Of a stretch of 64,000 bases of DNA, positions 12,341 through 23,949 are shown piece by piece. The notes under the pieces were generated by a model that was given only the letters and a program-made list of their open reading frames with translations, was not told the DNA's origin and did not search any database. The stretch comes from Ctenosaura bakeri (lineage: Eukaryota > Chordata > Lepidosauria > Squamata > Iguanidae). The stretch spans positions 1 through 64,000 of the forward strand of contig CAOLHI010000152.1 of NCBI GenBank assembly GCA_948474755.1, in the 5' to 3' direction. Position 1 is the first letter of the stretch. Every line of letters begins with the position of its first letter. The position numbers and the translations under genes are program-made.

Positions 12341-13600
12341 AATGGGCAGACAAGCACACTTAATTCCATTAATAGATACTGGATTGAAAATGAGTTTTTA
12401 AAAAGCTCCTCACCTCATACAGGGATCAGGCTGTTGGTCCATTTAATGTTCCTGTTGATTGCCTTAGCTATTCCTTCATGTGAGTAGAACATCCCCCCCT
12501 CTCACGAATGAACATGAACACAAATGTGAACACACACACACACACACACTTTTTCTAGTATGATGTTGAGCTTGGGATTAAATTTGAAACTTCTGCATAT
12601 GGAACCTAAGGCATTCTAGCAGGTTTCTAGCTAGGGCTCTTGCTGTCATCCATGTGATCTTGGTGTATATGAGTGGGTTCTGTGGCAAGTTCAGTGGTTG
12701 TGGTATGGTAAAGAAATAAATATTTCAGTATATCTCTGTTTTGTGTCTGCTACTATGAATGTGTAGGTATGGTGTTTGGAGAGTGGATTTGAATTGAGCA
12801 AATTCCTTCCCTTTCCCTCTCCTGATTTGATTATTTTTAAATGTGTTACTGAAACGCTTGTATATTCTGATTCTGCCTGCCTAACTCATACTTTTTCTAC
12901 TCTCTCTATTGTCTTCCTTGGGTGAAATTTTATTTTATAGGCTCCAGAATTAGGCTAGCAATATTAACTGTCATGGTCTTTTTTTTTTTTTTTTAATCAC
13001 TCCCTCATTTTGATAATTCTTTTCCACTGATTATCTCTGGAAAGATGTTTATCTGCCTCTTTGTTTTCTAAGCTGCTGCTCCCATTAATATGCCTCACCT
13101 GGATTCATTAATTACAACATTAATTCACCCAAGTTTTCTAGTTAGCTTTCATCAGAGGAAAAAAGAACAGTAATGTACAACCTCCCCACTTTCGCTCGCT
13201 GGAAAGAAGAGTTTTTTTCCATGTTTTATTTATTAGGAGTACCAGATTAGGAAATATGTATTGATGCATGAACCACTAGGATGATTGTCTATCAAAGAGA
13301 AATATAGAATAAATTAACTTTGGTTAACTGGGTAAAGTCCATTCTTGCTATGTGAATCAGCTGTCTGACTCATTGATAGCACAATCCTAAATGTAAATAC
13401 TGTTGAGTTCAAAGGGTACTCAGGTACTCTAAACTCAGAATCCAGAATCCAGAACTTACTTCTAAGAGTATGTGGATTTTTAAAATATGAAAGAATCATG
13501 TTTATTCTGTCAGGGTTGTTGCATATGACCTCATATGCCTCTTGCTTCTACCAGATATGCCTTGATTCTGCCATATGCCTTGCTTCTACCAGAAAGGTTG
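12341..13600. other. No gene recognised; simple repeats
   Basis: Contains a (CA)n run at 12530-12549 and a T-tract near 12978. 13080-13150 is CNE-like in texture (ATTA-rich, without repeat similarity) but cannot be judged from one genome. Confidence 0.5.
12530..12549 (+). repeat. (CA)n microsatellite
   Basis: Ten uninterrupted AC units. Confidence 0.9.
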
Positions 13601-14110
13601 ATTGTCAGCAGTGGACACTTAAGGGCCAGCAGCCTCCTTCAGCTGTTTGATTAATGAGCTTTTCCTATATATGCACTGAGTGTTGTGGACTTTACAGCTC
13701 TTTCTGCAACTTACCTCCTCTTGGAGCCATCTCATTGGGATCCAGATAAAGCCTCTCCCAGGGGGGCACTTCCCCTCCGCATTGACTGCCTGCTGGATGG
13801 GAGGAAGCATGATGGCACCGCCCCTCTTTTCCACAGCACAGTCCGACAGTTTTTCAGGCTGTGCTGTGGGAGGGAGCACAGCCATTGTGCTTCCTGCCAT
13901 TCTGCACAACACATAAGTGCAGGAGGGAGGTGGAAGGACTGTGCAAATGCATGTCATTGATGGGAGAAACCTGTCAATGATTTAATCTGCAATTGCACCA
14001 CAGGATCACGATGGGATTGTGATGACGTCATGCAGAATCATCATCACAATTCCATGGCAATCCTGCAGCTATTGTGGGTTGGGGGTGATGTGTGAAAAGG
14101 GTTTCCCTCT
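13600..14110. repeat. GC-rich palindromic repeat block (unclassified)
   Basis: Contains inverted arms TTCCACAGCACAG (near 13829) and CTGTGCTGTGGGA (near 13860), and a second inverted region around GATCACGATGGG and CATCACAATTCC near 14005-14065. Overall composition and the CACAGYAC inverted core resemble 34640-35130, which suggests one DNA-transposon-like family. Ends and duplications were not found. The open frames here, on both strands, are by-products of the symmetry. Confidence 0.4.
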
Positions 14111-14284
14111 TGCATCTATTCTGGGCTGTAGTAGGTTTTGTTGAGTTCATGTCTCTGTGTTGTAGCTATTTGGAAAGATCACAGTCTGGCTGAAGCATTC
14201 TGAAAAATGTAACTAAGGACTGTGTTACTATTGCCCAGAAATTTGCAGAACTGGAAACAATTGATTCAGTCATTTTAATTTATG

Positions 14285-14600
14285 CCAAAGCACTCCAGGC
14301 CACCATGAAATCCTAGATATCCCAGCTTCTTTGAGGAGATCTGCCTTATCCACCATAAGCTGAATCACTGCTTCCTGATCTGACTTCTGACTCATTAGGA
14401 GCATCTCTGTTTTGTCTGGATTAAGCTTGCATTTGTTTTTCTTCATTTAGTCAATTGTTGACATAAGAGATAAATTTAAAACTAAAAAAATGTTGTGGGA
14501 TTTAGATAGAAAGGAGAATACAGCTGGGTGCCATCAGCATGTTGGCATCACAAAACCCCAAAGCTCTGGACAGCCTCTCCCAGAGCTTTCATGGTACAAA
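14285..14600 (-). mobile_element. L2-clade LINE fragment
   Basis: Read on the minus strand, the stretch around 14400-14440 gives KNKCKLNPDKTE, then a methionine/serine-rich run. This is the conserved motif following the reverse-transcriptase core of L2 elements, also present at 46855-46900 as KLKLNPDKIK. Stops and small gaps break it elsewhere. It is an old relic without catalytic motifs. Confidence 0.6.
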
Positions 14601-15884
14601 TGAGACCTTTATTTTCTCCAGCAAAAAACACCTGTGAAACCTCAGTGAACAGATACATAGAGACAAGGTATTGGTGGTATTTATCCTATGCAATGGCACT
14701 GTGAGAGCAAAAGAGTACCTTTTAATGGATCAAGCATCTAACTGAGAAAAGGAAGATGACATAGGAGCAACACTGCATGTAGCATTTTTTCCTCTCAGGG
14801 GAGAAAGTGCAATCAATACAACACGGAAAGTTACTGTGAGTTAATTCAGCTGTCCAAGCGGCTGATTCTGAGCATAGTTTGATGGTCTCTCTCTGCTATA
14901 ATTAAACTGCATCTCATGTAAAGAAGTATTTTGAGGCAAGTACAAGCTTGGCACAAGCAATCCTGTTTCATAACAGCATAAGAAGAACAGCAATAACAGT
15001 AGTTATAAACTCTTTTAATCTCTGTATACTTAGCTTCTACTTGACTCTTTGTTAAACTGTTACCAATTTAGCATATAGCACAGCAGTGGAAAACATGTTG
15101 CCTGTGGATTGAAAGCTAGCTGTGAAGCCCCCAGATAGTCCCCTAAAGTGATTTAATTTGTGGGTAGGTGCAATTTTCAGAGAACTTGCACCTGAAAACA
15201 GAACTCACACTCCCATAAGACACAAAAAATGCTGTGGTCAGCTTTCCTCACTGAGCTTTCCACAAATGACTATACCATCTTAAAATGGTGATGAGAAACA
15301 GTATGCTGTCACTTCTCATGAGTCTGGACATGCAGTTGCAGCTCAAGGGACAGGGCTACAGGGTAAGAATTGGCCCTGCTCCCCATGGATTTGCCCATCT
15401 CTAGTGTAACATTTCCATAGAGGTGGTCATCATATTCATCTAGTCCTATGCTCCTTAAAGTTGTGGTCCATGGGCTAGTGTTGGTCCATTGGAAAACTGC
15501 CAGTCCCCCACATCAGATAGCTTGAGTAGCACTGATTTACACCTAAACAAATATGTGTCAATTATGTGTGAAAAATAGGAACCAAAAAGTGAACCAGTGA
15601 TTGAGTTTCCAATAACTACCAGTATCTAGAATATGTAAGATGGACACAACCTTATATACTTGCAGAACTAGTCCATTCTGCACACCAGGATAATTATGAG
15701 TGTTTTTCAAAACTTATTCTGCTTATATCAGAAAGAAAGACAGAAAATTCCCCCAAGCTTTAGTTGTTAAATGAGTAGTGAACTCACACACTCATTTGAA
15801 AGGGTGCAGCAATAACAGCACCTATCTATGCAGGCAGACCTTTGGCAACTGACTAACTACAATGGGAAAGATTTAACAGATGCA
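14601..15884. other. No gene recognised
   Basis: No supported gene or mobile element. Composition is ordinary for the window. Confidence 0.45.
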
Positions 15885-15915
15885 TGTGATGGGGCTTGGG
15901 GGGCACCAGAGTGCC
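15885..15915 (+). repeat. Possible 5' LTR edge of the Gypsy relic
   Basis: TGTGATGGGGCTTGG and the following bases match the start of the candidate 3' LTR at 17600 (TGTGATGGGGCCTTG) over about 28 bases, with three mismatches and one gap. Similarity then stops. If it is the 5' LTR, most of that LTR and the gag and protease region have been deleted. Confidence 0.35.
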
Positions 15916-16062
15916 TGTCAAAACCAACCACACAAAGGCTACCTTGCTTGGTCCACCATGATGAACAAACAGAACTTCCAAGGGCAGCAACAGCAAGTGG
16001 GGGAAAGGAGGAAGAAAGAGAAGTCACCCAACTGGTAGGGCCCAAAGACTAGGACATAGAGG

Positions 16063-17599
16063 TTTTAGGTACTCATAAATACAAACAAATATTCCATGCT
16101 AATCTATTAAAGAAAAGATGGCAGCAAGAGACCCTATGTGCTCAGGTGTCCAAGGATGGAGAAGAGGATGTCTTGAGATCAATAGCCCACCAGAAGCAGG
16201 AAGAAAGAGATTTATGCTTAGCCCTCAACTAAATCCAATGCATCTGGGCAGGTGAGAGGGCTGGAAAAGGGATTTAAACATGTATTTTGTAGGGATTCCA
16301 AATATGAGGGTAACTGTTCACCACATTCATTAATATGAGTTCCAGCCAATCTTGGCCCTGGACAATGCAAGATGTAATTAACATGGAAGTAGTAAAATTG
16401 GGAATACTTGAAGAATCACAAAGCCTGGTGGAATCAGCCAGTGTTAGTCCCTAAGCCAGATGGCTCCATATGTTTTGTACTGATTTTCAGCAATGAAATG
16501 TCATCTCTAAATTCAATGCCTACCCCATGCCAGTGATAGGCCATCTGTTAGAAAAATTTGGTCAAGCAAGGAATCTATCATCCTTAGATTTAACACAGAG
16601 CTATTGGCAAATTCTCTTAACACCAGACTCTAAAAGAAAAAGAAAAAACTGCTTTCACAATTGTGGGGATTATTTTCCAATTTACCTGTATGTCTTTTGG
16701 GCTACATGGGGCAGCAGCCATCTTCCAATAGCTTATGGACCGAATCTTAGACCTGGTCCAAGACTGTGCCACCACCTACATTGATGACATTATTGCATGC
16801 AGTACCTCATGGTAGGATCACTTGGAATATTTATACCATGTCCTCCAAGAGTTGCATGGGGAAGACCTTACTACCAACCCAAGCAAATGCACAATCACCT
16901 GCCAGGAGGTACAATATCGAGGTCACATGGTGAGACAAAGGGAGATTATGCCCATATAAAATAAGGTAGACAAAGTATCTGACTGGCTCCAGCCCTGCAC
17001 CAAAAAGGAGATGTGACAGTTTTTCAGCCTTATGGATTTCTGTTGGTGCTTTGTCCCCAGATGTTCAGAAATAGTAAATGCCCTAGTTAACCCTACACGA
17101 AAAAGGGTCAGACCAAACAACTGGATTTTGATTGCCTAAAAAACCTCTTGTGTAGTGAACCTGCATTGCAAGTGCCCAACTTCACCAGGCTAATCCTCTT
17201 ACAAATAGATGTTCTGACTTGTGTCTGGGATTTATCTTGGCACAGGAATGGCCAGATGGTAAGCATCCAATCCTATACCTTAGCCATGAACTGAACCCCT
17301 GTGAGCAGGAGTGTGCCACCATCAAGAAAGAAGCACTGGCTGTCAAATGGGCTATATGTACATTGTGGTACTGTTTATGGGAGGCTTCCTTCAGTCTGAT
17401 AACTGACCACACCCCACTCCTATGGCTAAGCACTATAAAAGATGTTAACCCCAGGGGTACACATTGGTACCTGTATCTGCAACCACATATGTTTAATATT
17501 GTACATAGACAAGTTGTGGTTCATACTAAGGACAATTTATTTTTCTAACAAGACCTGTGGGCCCCTGAAGATAGGGCACTCCTATTAGCCAGAGGAATC
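16063..17599 (+). mobile_element. Ty3/Gypsy pol relic: integrase tail, RT, RNase H
   Basis: A decayed pol region with frameshifts and stops. In order: HANLLKK (16095-16115), which resembles the module at the C-terminal end of Gypsy integrases; PKPDG (about 16450) at the start of reverse transcriptase; LTQSYWQILLTPDS (from about 16590); the YIDDI catalytic box (16777-16791); and RNase H from about 17219, with GFILAQEWPDGKHPILYLS, KKEALAVKW, SLITDHTPLLWL and a final HRQVVVHTKDN. RNase H is followed within about 55 bases by a candidate LTR. With an integrase-type motif upstream of RT, this matches the Gmr1-like Ty3/Gypsy domain order. No frame is intact. Confidence 0.8.
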
Positions 17600-18153
17600 T
17601 GTGATGGGGCCTTGTGGGCATCAGGGTGCAAGTCATGAAGGGTGGGGCTGAGGAAGGCAGCAGGGAATTTTAAATGGAATAGGCAGCCAAAAGGGGAAAG
17701 GTGATGAAATTGGAGTAGGAGAGGGAAGGAGAGGAAAGGAAAGGAGTGTTTTTGGCAATAGAGGGAAGACAAAGGCAAGGCGGACATGGAGGAAAGGTAT
17801 TTAGAAGCTGGCAGAAAAGAAGAGGCAGCTGGAGAACGGGAAAATTTGAGTTCAGAGTTCAGCTAGTGGGAGGAAGAGGGAAACACCTGGGAGGTGATTT
17901 GAAGAGAGGCTGAGTTAAGGGTGTGAGGAGAGTTATTGGTCACCTCTAAAGAGTACAGGCTATGAATTTCAGGCTACCCAGGTGGGGGAACTGCCAGGGT
18001 AAATAGTGTTGACTGGAGGAAAGGATAGCCACAACCTCAGGAGGAAGGACCTTGGGGGTCTTCATTCTGTGAAAGCAGGGATAGAGTGAAGGTGGAAGGA
18101 GAAGCTATGGAAAAGAATTTTGGAGGGTCTAGGATGAGTGTCCTGGTTTGACA
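17600..18153 (+). mobile_element. Candidate Gypsy 3' LTR
   Basis: Begins TGTGATGGGG just after the RNase H region and, if 554 bp long, ends GGTTTGACA, giving TG...CA termini. GGTATTTAGAAG near 17797 could be a TATA-type box. It is purine-rich. The start is supported by the second copy at 15885; the end is a guess, because no target duplication could be matched. Confidence 0.4.
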
Positions 18154-19091
18154 GAATGTTGTTGCTTCTGTCTTCTGGCAGATGCAAGCTGCTTTTCTGT
18201 TATATCTAGGAATGGGTGGACCTTTATTTGTGTACCTAGATCTTTGTAGTTTATTAGGCTGGTACTGGCCTATGGTAGATAATTAAAAGAGCATAACAAC
18301 AACAACAATCTTTCTCTGTTCATGGCTTCATGGATCCTCAATGCTAGTTGTTATTCTGGTTCCACACTCCCCTGGGTAGGGCTACAATGTACCACAATGA
18401 GCTGAACTTATTAGACATTACTTATTATAATCAAGATGTTTTAAAACTTAAGTTGTGTTTTAATATTGTAAGTACTATTTTTGTAACGAGGAAGGTAGAA
18501 TGTTGTGCAGAGAGAAAATTTTTATTTACAGTAAATCTTCCCAAAATAACACTGATTCCACACAGAACATTCATGTGGGTATCCTAGGGCGTAAAATCAA
18601 TTTCTTTTTGAAACGGTGAATATAAAACTCAGTTCCATGTTCTATCTTGTAATGAATTCAAAGAAAAGAGGAACCTGACTTGGTGGTCTCCTCTTTGCCT
18701 GTTCCATTTCTAACTATAATGACCAGAATTCAAAGTCATGTCTCACTTTAGAGACTATAGTATGCAAAATGGTAAACAAATATTGAATGCATTGCAGTGG
18801 GAGGAGTAGAAATTTTTTGTTGTTGTTGTTTATAGGAAAACACAGCCAGATAGTACAGGAAAGTAAATGGATTAACCTTCATGTAATATTTTGATCCAAT
18901 ATCTTTTTGAGACATTTGAATTTTCTCCATCTTTCTTTCTCATACTGTTCACTTCCAGACATGAATGCTATTGATCACAAATATCAGATTTAGCTTGTAA
19001 AATAGACCACAGCAAAGAGATCTAACATCTCTAGTTCCACTGATAGCAGTGATTGGCACCTTGTGGCTTTGCTTAATCGTTAATGACATGA
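18154..19091. other. No gene recognised
   Basis: Holds a short (AAC)n run near 18295-18308 and a (TTG)n run near 18820. No supported gene. Confidence 0.45.
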
Positions 19092-19421
19092 AGAAGGGGG
19101 GCATGATAGCCATGTTTAAATATTTGAAGGGATGTCATGTTGAGGAGGGAGCAGGCTTGTTCTCTACTGCTCCAGAGACTAGGACAAGGAGCAATGGATT
19201 CAAGTACAGGAAAGGAGATTCCACTTGAACCTCAGGAAGAACTTCCTGATGGTCAGAGCTGTCCGGCAGTGGAATATGCTGCCTTGGAGTGTGGTTAAGT
19301 CTCCTTCTTTGGAGGTTTTTAAGCAGAGGCTGGATGGCCATCTGTTGGGAATGCTCTGATGCATAGCAGGGGGTTGAACTCGATGGCCCCTGGGGTCTCT
19401 TCCAACTCTCTGATTCTAAGA
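19092..19421 (+). mobile_element. CR1 LINE 3' end
   Basis: CATGATAGCCATGTTTAAAT, then GGATGTCATGTTGAGG, then GGGGGTTGAACTCGATGGCC and GGTCTCTTCCAACTC, ending TGATTCTAAGA. This is the same order as the CR1 at 40640-41798. The C-terminal coding part and the 3' end remain; everything upstream is missing, as is usual for 5'-truncated CR1. An open frame on the opposite strand is a shadow. Confidence 0.85.
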
Positions 19422-19903
19422 AGTGACTTTGTGACAAGAACCAAGGCCTCATGCCTTCCCTGCATCTCTCACACCTAAACTCAAACTGCAGCCTCAGAAA
19501 ATGTATTTAAATTGTAGACTTTGTGAAACTTTGTGTAATTAACACAGATATGTTTCAAATTCCCAAGCGTCATCTATTTTTGGTATATTTTTCTGTTGAT
19601 CACTACATATTTAACTCTCTTGAACTTCCTGAGATGAACACATGTTTTCAGTCTCAGTGCTCATCTGATTCATTGCTAAACCGTAATGATTTCAGTGGAG
19701 GCATAATCAAAATTAATACTGCTCAGTGAACCACTACTTTGCACTTTTGGAAAAAAATAACATTTAAGAAGATGTTGTCTCAAGCATTTCATTACAAATA
19801 TATTCCATAGATCTTATTGGTATTGCCACGGTTTAGGCAATTCTGACCTATCCTGTTCATTGCTTGAGGCAAAGGACAAGGATATGATTCTTCCGCACTT
19901 CTA

Positions 19904-20139
19904 TGTTGTTGTATGCCTTCAATTTGTTTTCCAGCTTATGGCGGCCTAAGATGAACCCATCACAGGGGCTTTCTCAGAAAGATCTGTCCAAAGGAGGTTT
20001 GCCATTACCTTCCTCTGAGGCTGAGAGAATGTAACTTGCCCAAGATCACTCAGTGGGTTTCCATAGCTGAACAGGGATCTGAACCCTAGTATTTCAGATT
20101 CCTAGTCCAGCACTCAAGCCACTGCACTACACTGGCTCC
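19904..20139 (-). mobile_element. tRNA-derived SINE
   Basis: Inverted copy of the 103-297 family. On the plus strand it begins TGTTGTTGTATGCCTTCAAT and ends CACTGCACTACACTGGCTC, the reverse of the tRNA-like head. The central part (GAGAATGTAACTTGCCCAAG) is well kept. One of the best-preserved copies in the window. Confidence 0.8.
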
Positions 20140-21235
20140 CTACACCTCTATCCATAGAAGGCAAATGAACTGGCAGCTATAACTTAGTTCAGTATTGCTG
20201 ATAGCATAGTATTTTCAGTGCCCTTGGAAACAGCTGCCTATTTTTGTAGAAGAAGGACAAATCATGAGATATGTATGGGTCAGAATCCAGTGGGAACTTT
20301 GTGCAACGTAATAGTTCCACGAGCAATTGATTTTTTTTCCAGTTTGCATAAAGTGGTATCCAAGCCACTTAACACAAATAATTCCCATAATACTTTGTGA
20401 TCATTCCAAAAAGGTATGTGGGCACATCTCTTCCCTCTCCAAACTTAATCTGGATGCCTCTCTCTGTCTCTGTCTCTCTCTCTCTGTCTCTCTCTTTCTT
20501 TCTGCAGTTCTAAAGAGTTATGCCTGTCTAGCATTTCACTAGCTGTTTCTCAATAGGATCTCAGCCAAAAGTATAAAGAAACCACTCAAGATTTCCAGAG
20601 TCTGGAAACATTTAATTGCAAATAACTAGTCATATGTAATTAATCCATTTTCTTTGCAACAGCTAGGACATGACTAAGTGAATTTATGATGGTAACGTAA
20701 CAAAGAATAATTCCACTCCTTTTGTGCATATCCTCCAACACTTTGCCAATGAAAATAAGGACAAGCTTATAATATCCCAGTTCTCCAGTCAACCACTTTA
20801 TGAGCTCTACCTTTTCCATCATTAAGTATTGCTAAAAGGTTTACAGTGACTATAGTAACCTGTATTGATTTACTCTGCATCAGCCTGTCCTGCGCTGATT
20901 TAGAAACAAGAGAGCAATGATTCTTTTGATTAAAAAGGTGATTGTCCTACTATTTGTAATCAAGTGTTCAAAATATATAATGTTTGAAATGGCAGCTTGT
21001 GTATTGCATAGTCTCTTAACCTTCATGCACAGATATTTTTATTTATACTGTGTGCCAAAGACAAGAAGTATCTACACAAAGAGATTTTCCAGCATTTAAT
21101 ATGTAAAAATAGAAACACATTCTTACCTACTGTTCTTTATCAATCTTGAATGATTTAGTCTTATAATGAATCTAGTTTTGTTTATATAATAGCTAGGCTG
21201 ATATTTAGAAGCATTTACTGTATAGATATGGGTGA
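20140..21235. other. No gene recognised; (CT)n run
   Basis: Contains a (CT)n/(GTCT)n microsatellite at 20458-20504. No supported gene. Confidence 0.45.
20458..20504 (+). repeat. (CT)n microsatellite, interrupted
   Basis: CTCTGTCTCTGTCTCTCT-type repeats with interspersed G. Confidence 0.9.
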
Positions 21236-21853
21236 TGGGAAATGGGTGATACGACATCTTTTCTCATAGTCCTGAAGAAAAATGGAGAGTTGCAGGGAGG
21301 AAAGCTCAGTGCGGTTCGCTAAGGGGGCGACTCGCTGGACAAACCGACAGCAAGGCTAGATGGAAGTCCAGGGTGATCCGAGCAGTCCGAGAAGGTCTTG
21401 GAATCGGGGACGTTTTATAGGGTGGCTTGTGCCTACAGGCCATGCCATGCTCGGTGACAACAAAGGAACTTTGGAGCGGGACAAAAACGTTGGAAAAGGT
21501 CAGGTTTTACATGATGAGCTTAGTGCTGGATGGCAATAGTGTAGCCAGTATTCAAATGGTTCAGCATAAAGAAAGTGCCGGCTCTTGGCCATGCGTCTTT
21601 GTGTAGAGTCACACTTAAGCAAGGTGTGTCTGCAAGAAATGGTCCCTGAAGCAACAGAGAGGCATTAATCTGCCTGCCTAAGTGGGGATTGGAATGTCCA
21701 ACCATTACCGGCTGCACCCGTTTATGTGCTTGTCCGGTGGCCCTTGCAAACACGTGGAGCAGGGTGGCAGAGAAAGGTCAAGTGAAGGCCAAATAAGTTT
21801 GATATCAAGAGATATCTGGTGCTATCACCGGGCATGTCAGAACCGTGGTAACA
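21236..21853 (-). mobile_element. LTR copy C, 3'-truncated solo LTR
   Basis: On the minus strand it begins TGTTACCACGGTTCTGACAT and follows the LTR at 36666-37551 block by block: GATATCTCTTGATATCAAAC, CCACCGGACAAGCAC, GGTTGGACATTCCAATCCCC, then a TATA-type CACCCTATAAAACG near 21418. Homology stops near 21236, in the part that should lead into the polyadenylation region, so the 3' end of the LTR is lost. The sequence just beyond its 5' end (21854 on) is CR1, so this LTR appears to have inserted into a CR1. No coding region is attached. Confidence 0.85.
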
Positions 21854-23015
21854 AAGTTGTTCTTCCTAACATTTTGATGAAATCTTTTTCCTCTTAATTT
21901 GAAAATCTTGGTTCATAGTTTGTTTTCTGGAGCAGCAGAAAAAAACATGCACCATAGTCTATATAACATCTCTTCAGATATTTAACTATTGCTATTGTAT
22001 CACCTTTCAACATTTTCCAAGGTAAATACATTCAGCTTCCTAAAGCATTCCTTATAGGAGTTGGTTTCCATACCTTTTACCATCTTGATCACTCTTGAAC
22101 TGTGGTACCCAAAACAGGAAACAACATTTGAAGTGAGGGCTGACCTAACCAGAATATAGTGGAACTATTTTCTTCTTTGATCTGGACTCTGTTCCTGAAG
22201 TATATGATTGCATTGGCTTTTTCACTGACATTATATTATAAAGTTGTGTTTAACTTCTAACCTACTAAGACCTCTCAATCCTTTTCACATGTACTGTTGT
22301 CAAACCAGCTGTCATTTATTCTGCATTTGCACATTTCATTTATTACCACCTAGATATAGTTCCTAATATTTATCCCTGCTGAAATTATTTTCATTTGTTT
22401 TGGCTCAACTCTCCCAATTTTCAAAATAATTTTGAATTCTGATCCTGTCCCCTCCTAATTTGGTATCATTTGCAAATTTTATAAGCATAACCTTTGTTTC
22501 CATTATCCAACACATTTGTAAAGATGTTGAACGATACCTATCCTAGGACATAATCCTGTAGCATCCTACTAGTCACTTCTTTCCAGGATGAAGACAAATG
22601 ATTTGTGTATACTTGAGTTTGGTTGATCAAACAAGTGCAAATCCACCTAACGATAACATTGTCTAATCCATATTTTACCAGGTTGTCAGCAAAAATATTA
22701 CTGAAGATGTTGTCAAAAGCCTCACTGATCTTAGCATTTCCTTCCTCTACCAAGCTTGTTAAGTCTATCAAAATGGCATGAGTAGTCTGGCATGACTTTT
22801 TTTTTTTCCTCTGAGAAACCCATTCTGGCCCTTGCTAACCACAGCATTCTTTGCTTGTACTCGGAGTCCAGCTGTTTAATTATCTGTTTGAAAATATTTC
22901 ATGGTATTGATCTAAAGCTGACTGGCTGGTTGTTGCTTGACTCTTTCTTACCTTTTCTCCCCTCTTCTTTGAAGATAGGAACAACAATTCTCCTCTTTTT
23001 TGATGAGGCAGACAC
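21854..23015 (-). mobile_element. Ancient CR1 (L3-like) LINE with RT remnant
   Basis: On the minus strand it holds decayed reverse transcriptase: KISEAFDNIF, then DNLVKYGLDNVIVRWIC, then SSWKEVTSRMLQDYVLG (22538-22771). These align with the CR1 order DRTQ...[17 protein letters not shown] seen at 40760. Downstream (toward 21900) it continues through the CR1 C-terminal region, with the pattern TTCTGGAGCAGCAGAAAAAA and ATCTCTTCAGATATTTAAC. The 3' terminus is missing because LTR copy C and a deletion replace it. The catalytic FADD box is not preserved in a readable frame. Confidence 0.75.
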
Positions 23016-23870
23016 AACGAAAATATTATACAACAAGCAAAAAAATGTTAAAATTGGAATACATAATACTGTCTAGGGTTTATAGGAGATCAACAGCATC
23101 TGGAAGGCTGCAAGTTTCCCATCCTGACCTAGCTCCACCTGTCATTCGATATTGAAAATATAGAATAAGAGTTTTTCAACAGACAGAAATCCAACCTTCC
23201 TTTGAAGATCTCCAGTGAACGTAAATCAGTTCTTCTGTCAGACTGCTCTGACTATTATGAAGTTTTCCCCCCCCTTATTTTGAACTAAACACCATTAAGC
23301 CAAATAAGGTCAGAACCGGCAACTATGGCCAGAGGGACCAGCAAAGATCCAGAGGGACCAGCAAAGGCTATGATGAAATGAAGGCATGGATGGTTTTCTA
23401 ATGTTAAATAGTACAACATATTTACAAGGTGAATGAATACTCCTAAAGCTACTGGCACTGGCAATTCATCCGTTTTGACCAGAAAATGGGAAGACTTTGG
23501 GGTGTCCGGAATGATCAAGGCAGAAAGCAGCCTTAGGCCCAAGTGACATCCTCAAACCTCACTTTGCCCACCACTGCATAGCCTGGGTTTCTCTAATCCA
23601 GATTAAAAACATTATCCTAGTTTTCATGTCACAGCAAGCCAGGGTTTCCCCATACTACTTACTTGTCATACATCAGCAACATCCTAGTGCATGTTGCCAG
23701 TTGATCTTTCTTGAAGCCATGGAAAGTTTAATCCTATCAAAAGCCAAAGAAAGAATCCAAGAATCCACTGTTTATTTTGGGATTGTTGTGTGTGTGCGTG
23801 TTATTCTTAAGCAAACAACAAGCCGGAAAGCTGGGTGCTGCTAGATTTGGCTATCACATTAAGTAAACTA
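23016..23870. other. No gene recognised
   Basis: A 20-base imperfect tandem duplication (AGAGGGACCAGCAAAG units) lies at about 23330-23370. No supported gene. Confidence 0.45.
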
Positions 23871-23871
23871 T

Positions 23872-23947
<76 letters not shown>

Positions 23948-23949
23948 TC
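23871..23949 (+). repeat. (TTTC)n microsatellite
   Basis: About 79 uninterrupted bases of TTTC. It ends at ATATCCTGCCCTTCTCTCAG, which on the minus strand resembles an L2-type 3' terminus (GAGAGAAGGGCAGGATAT), so the array probably began as a LINE tail. Confidence 0.95.

Noticed and set aside
19135..19452. A minus-strand protein of 105 residues
   Set aside because: Antisense shadow of the CR1 3' end.
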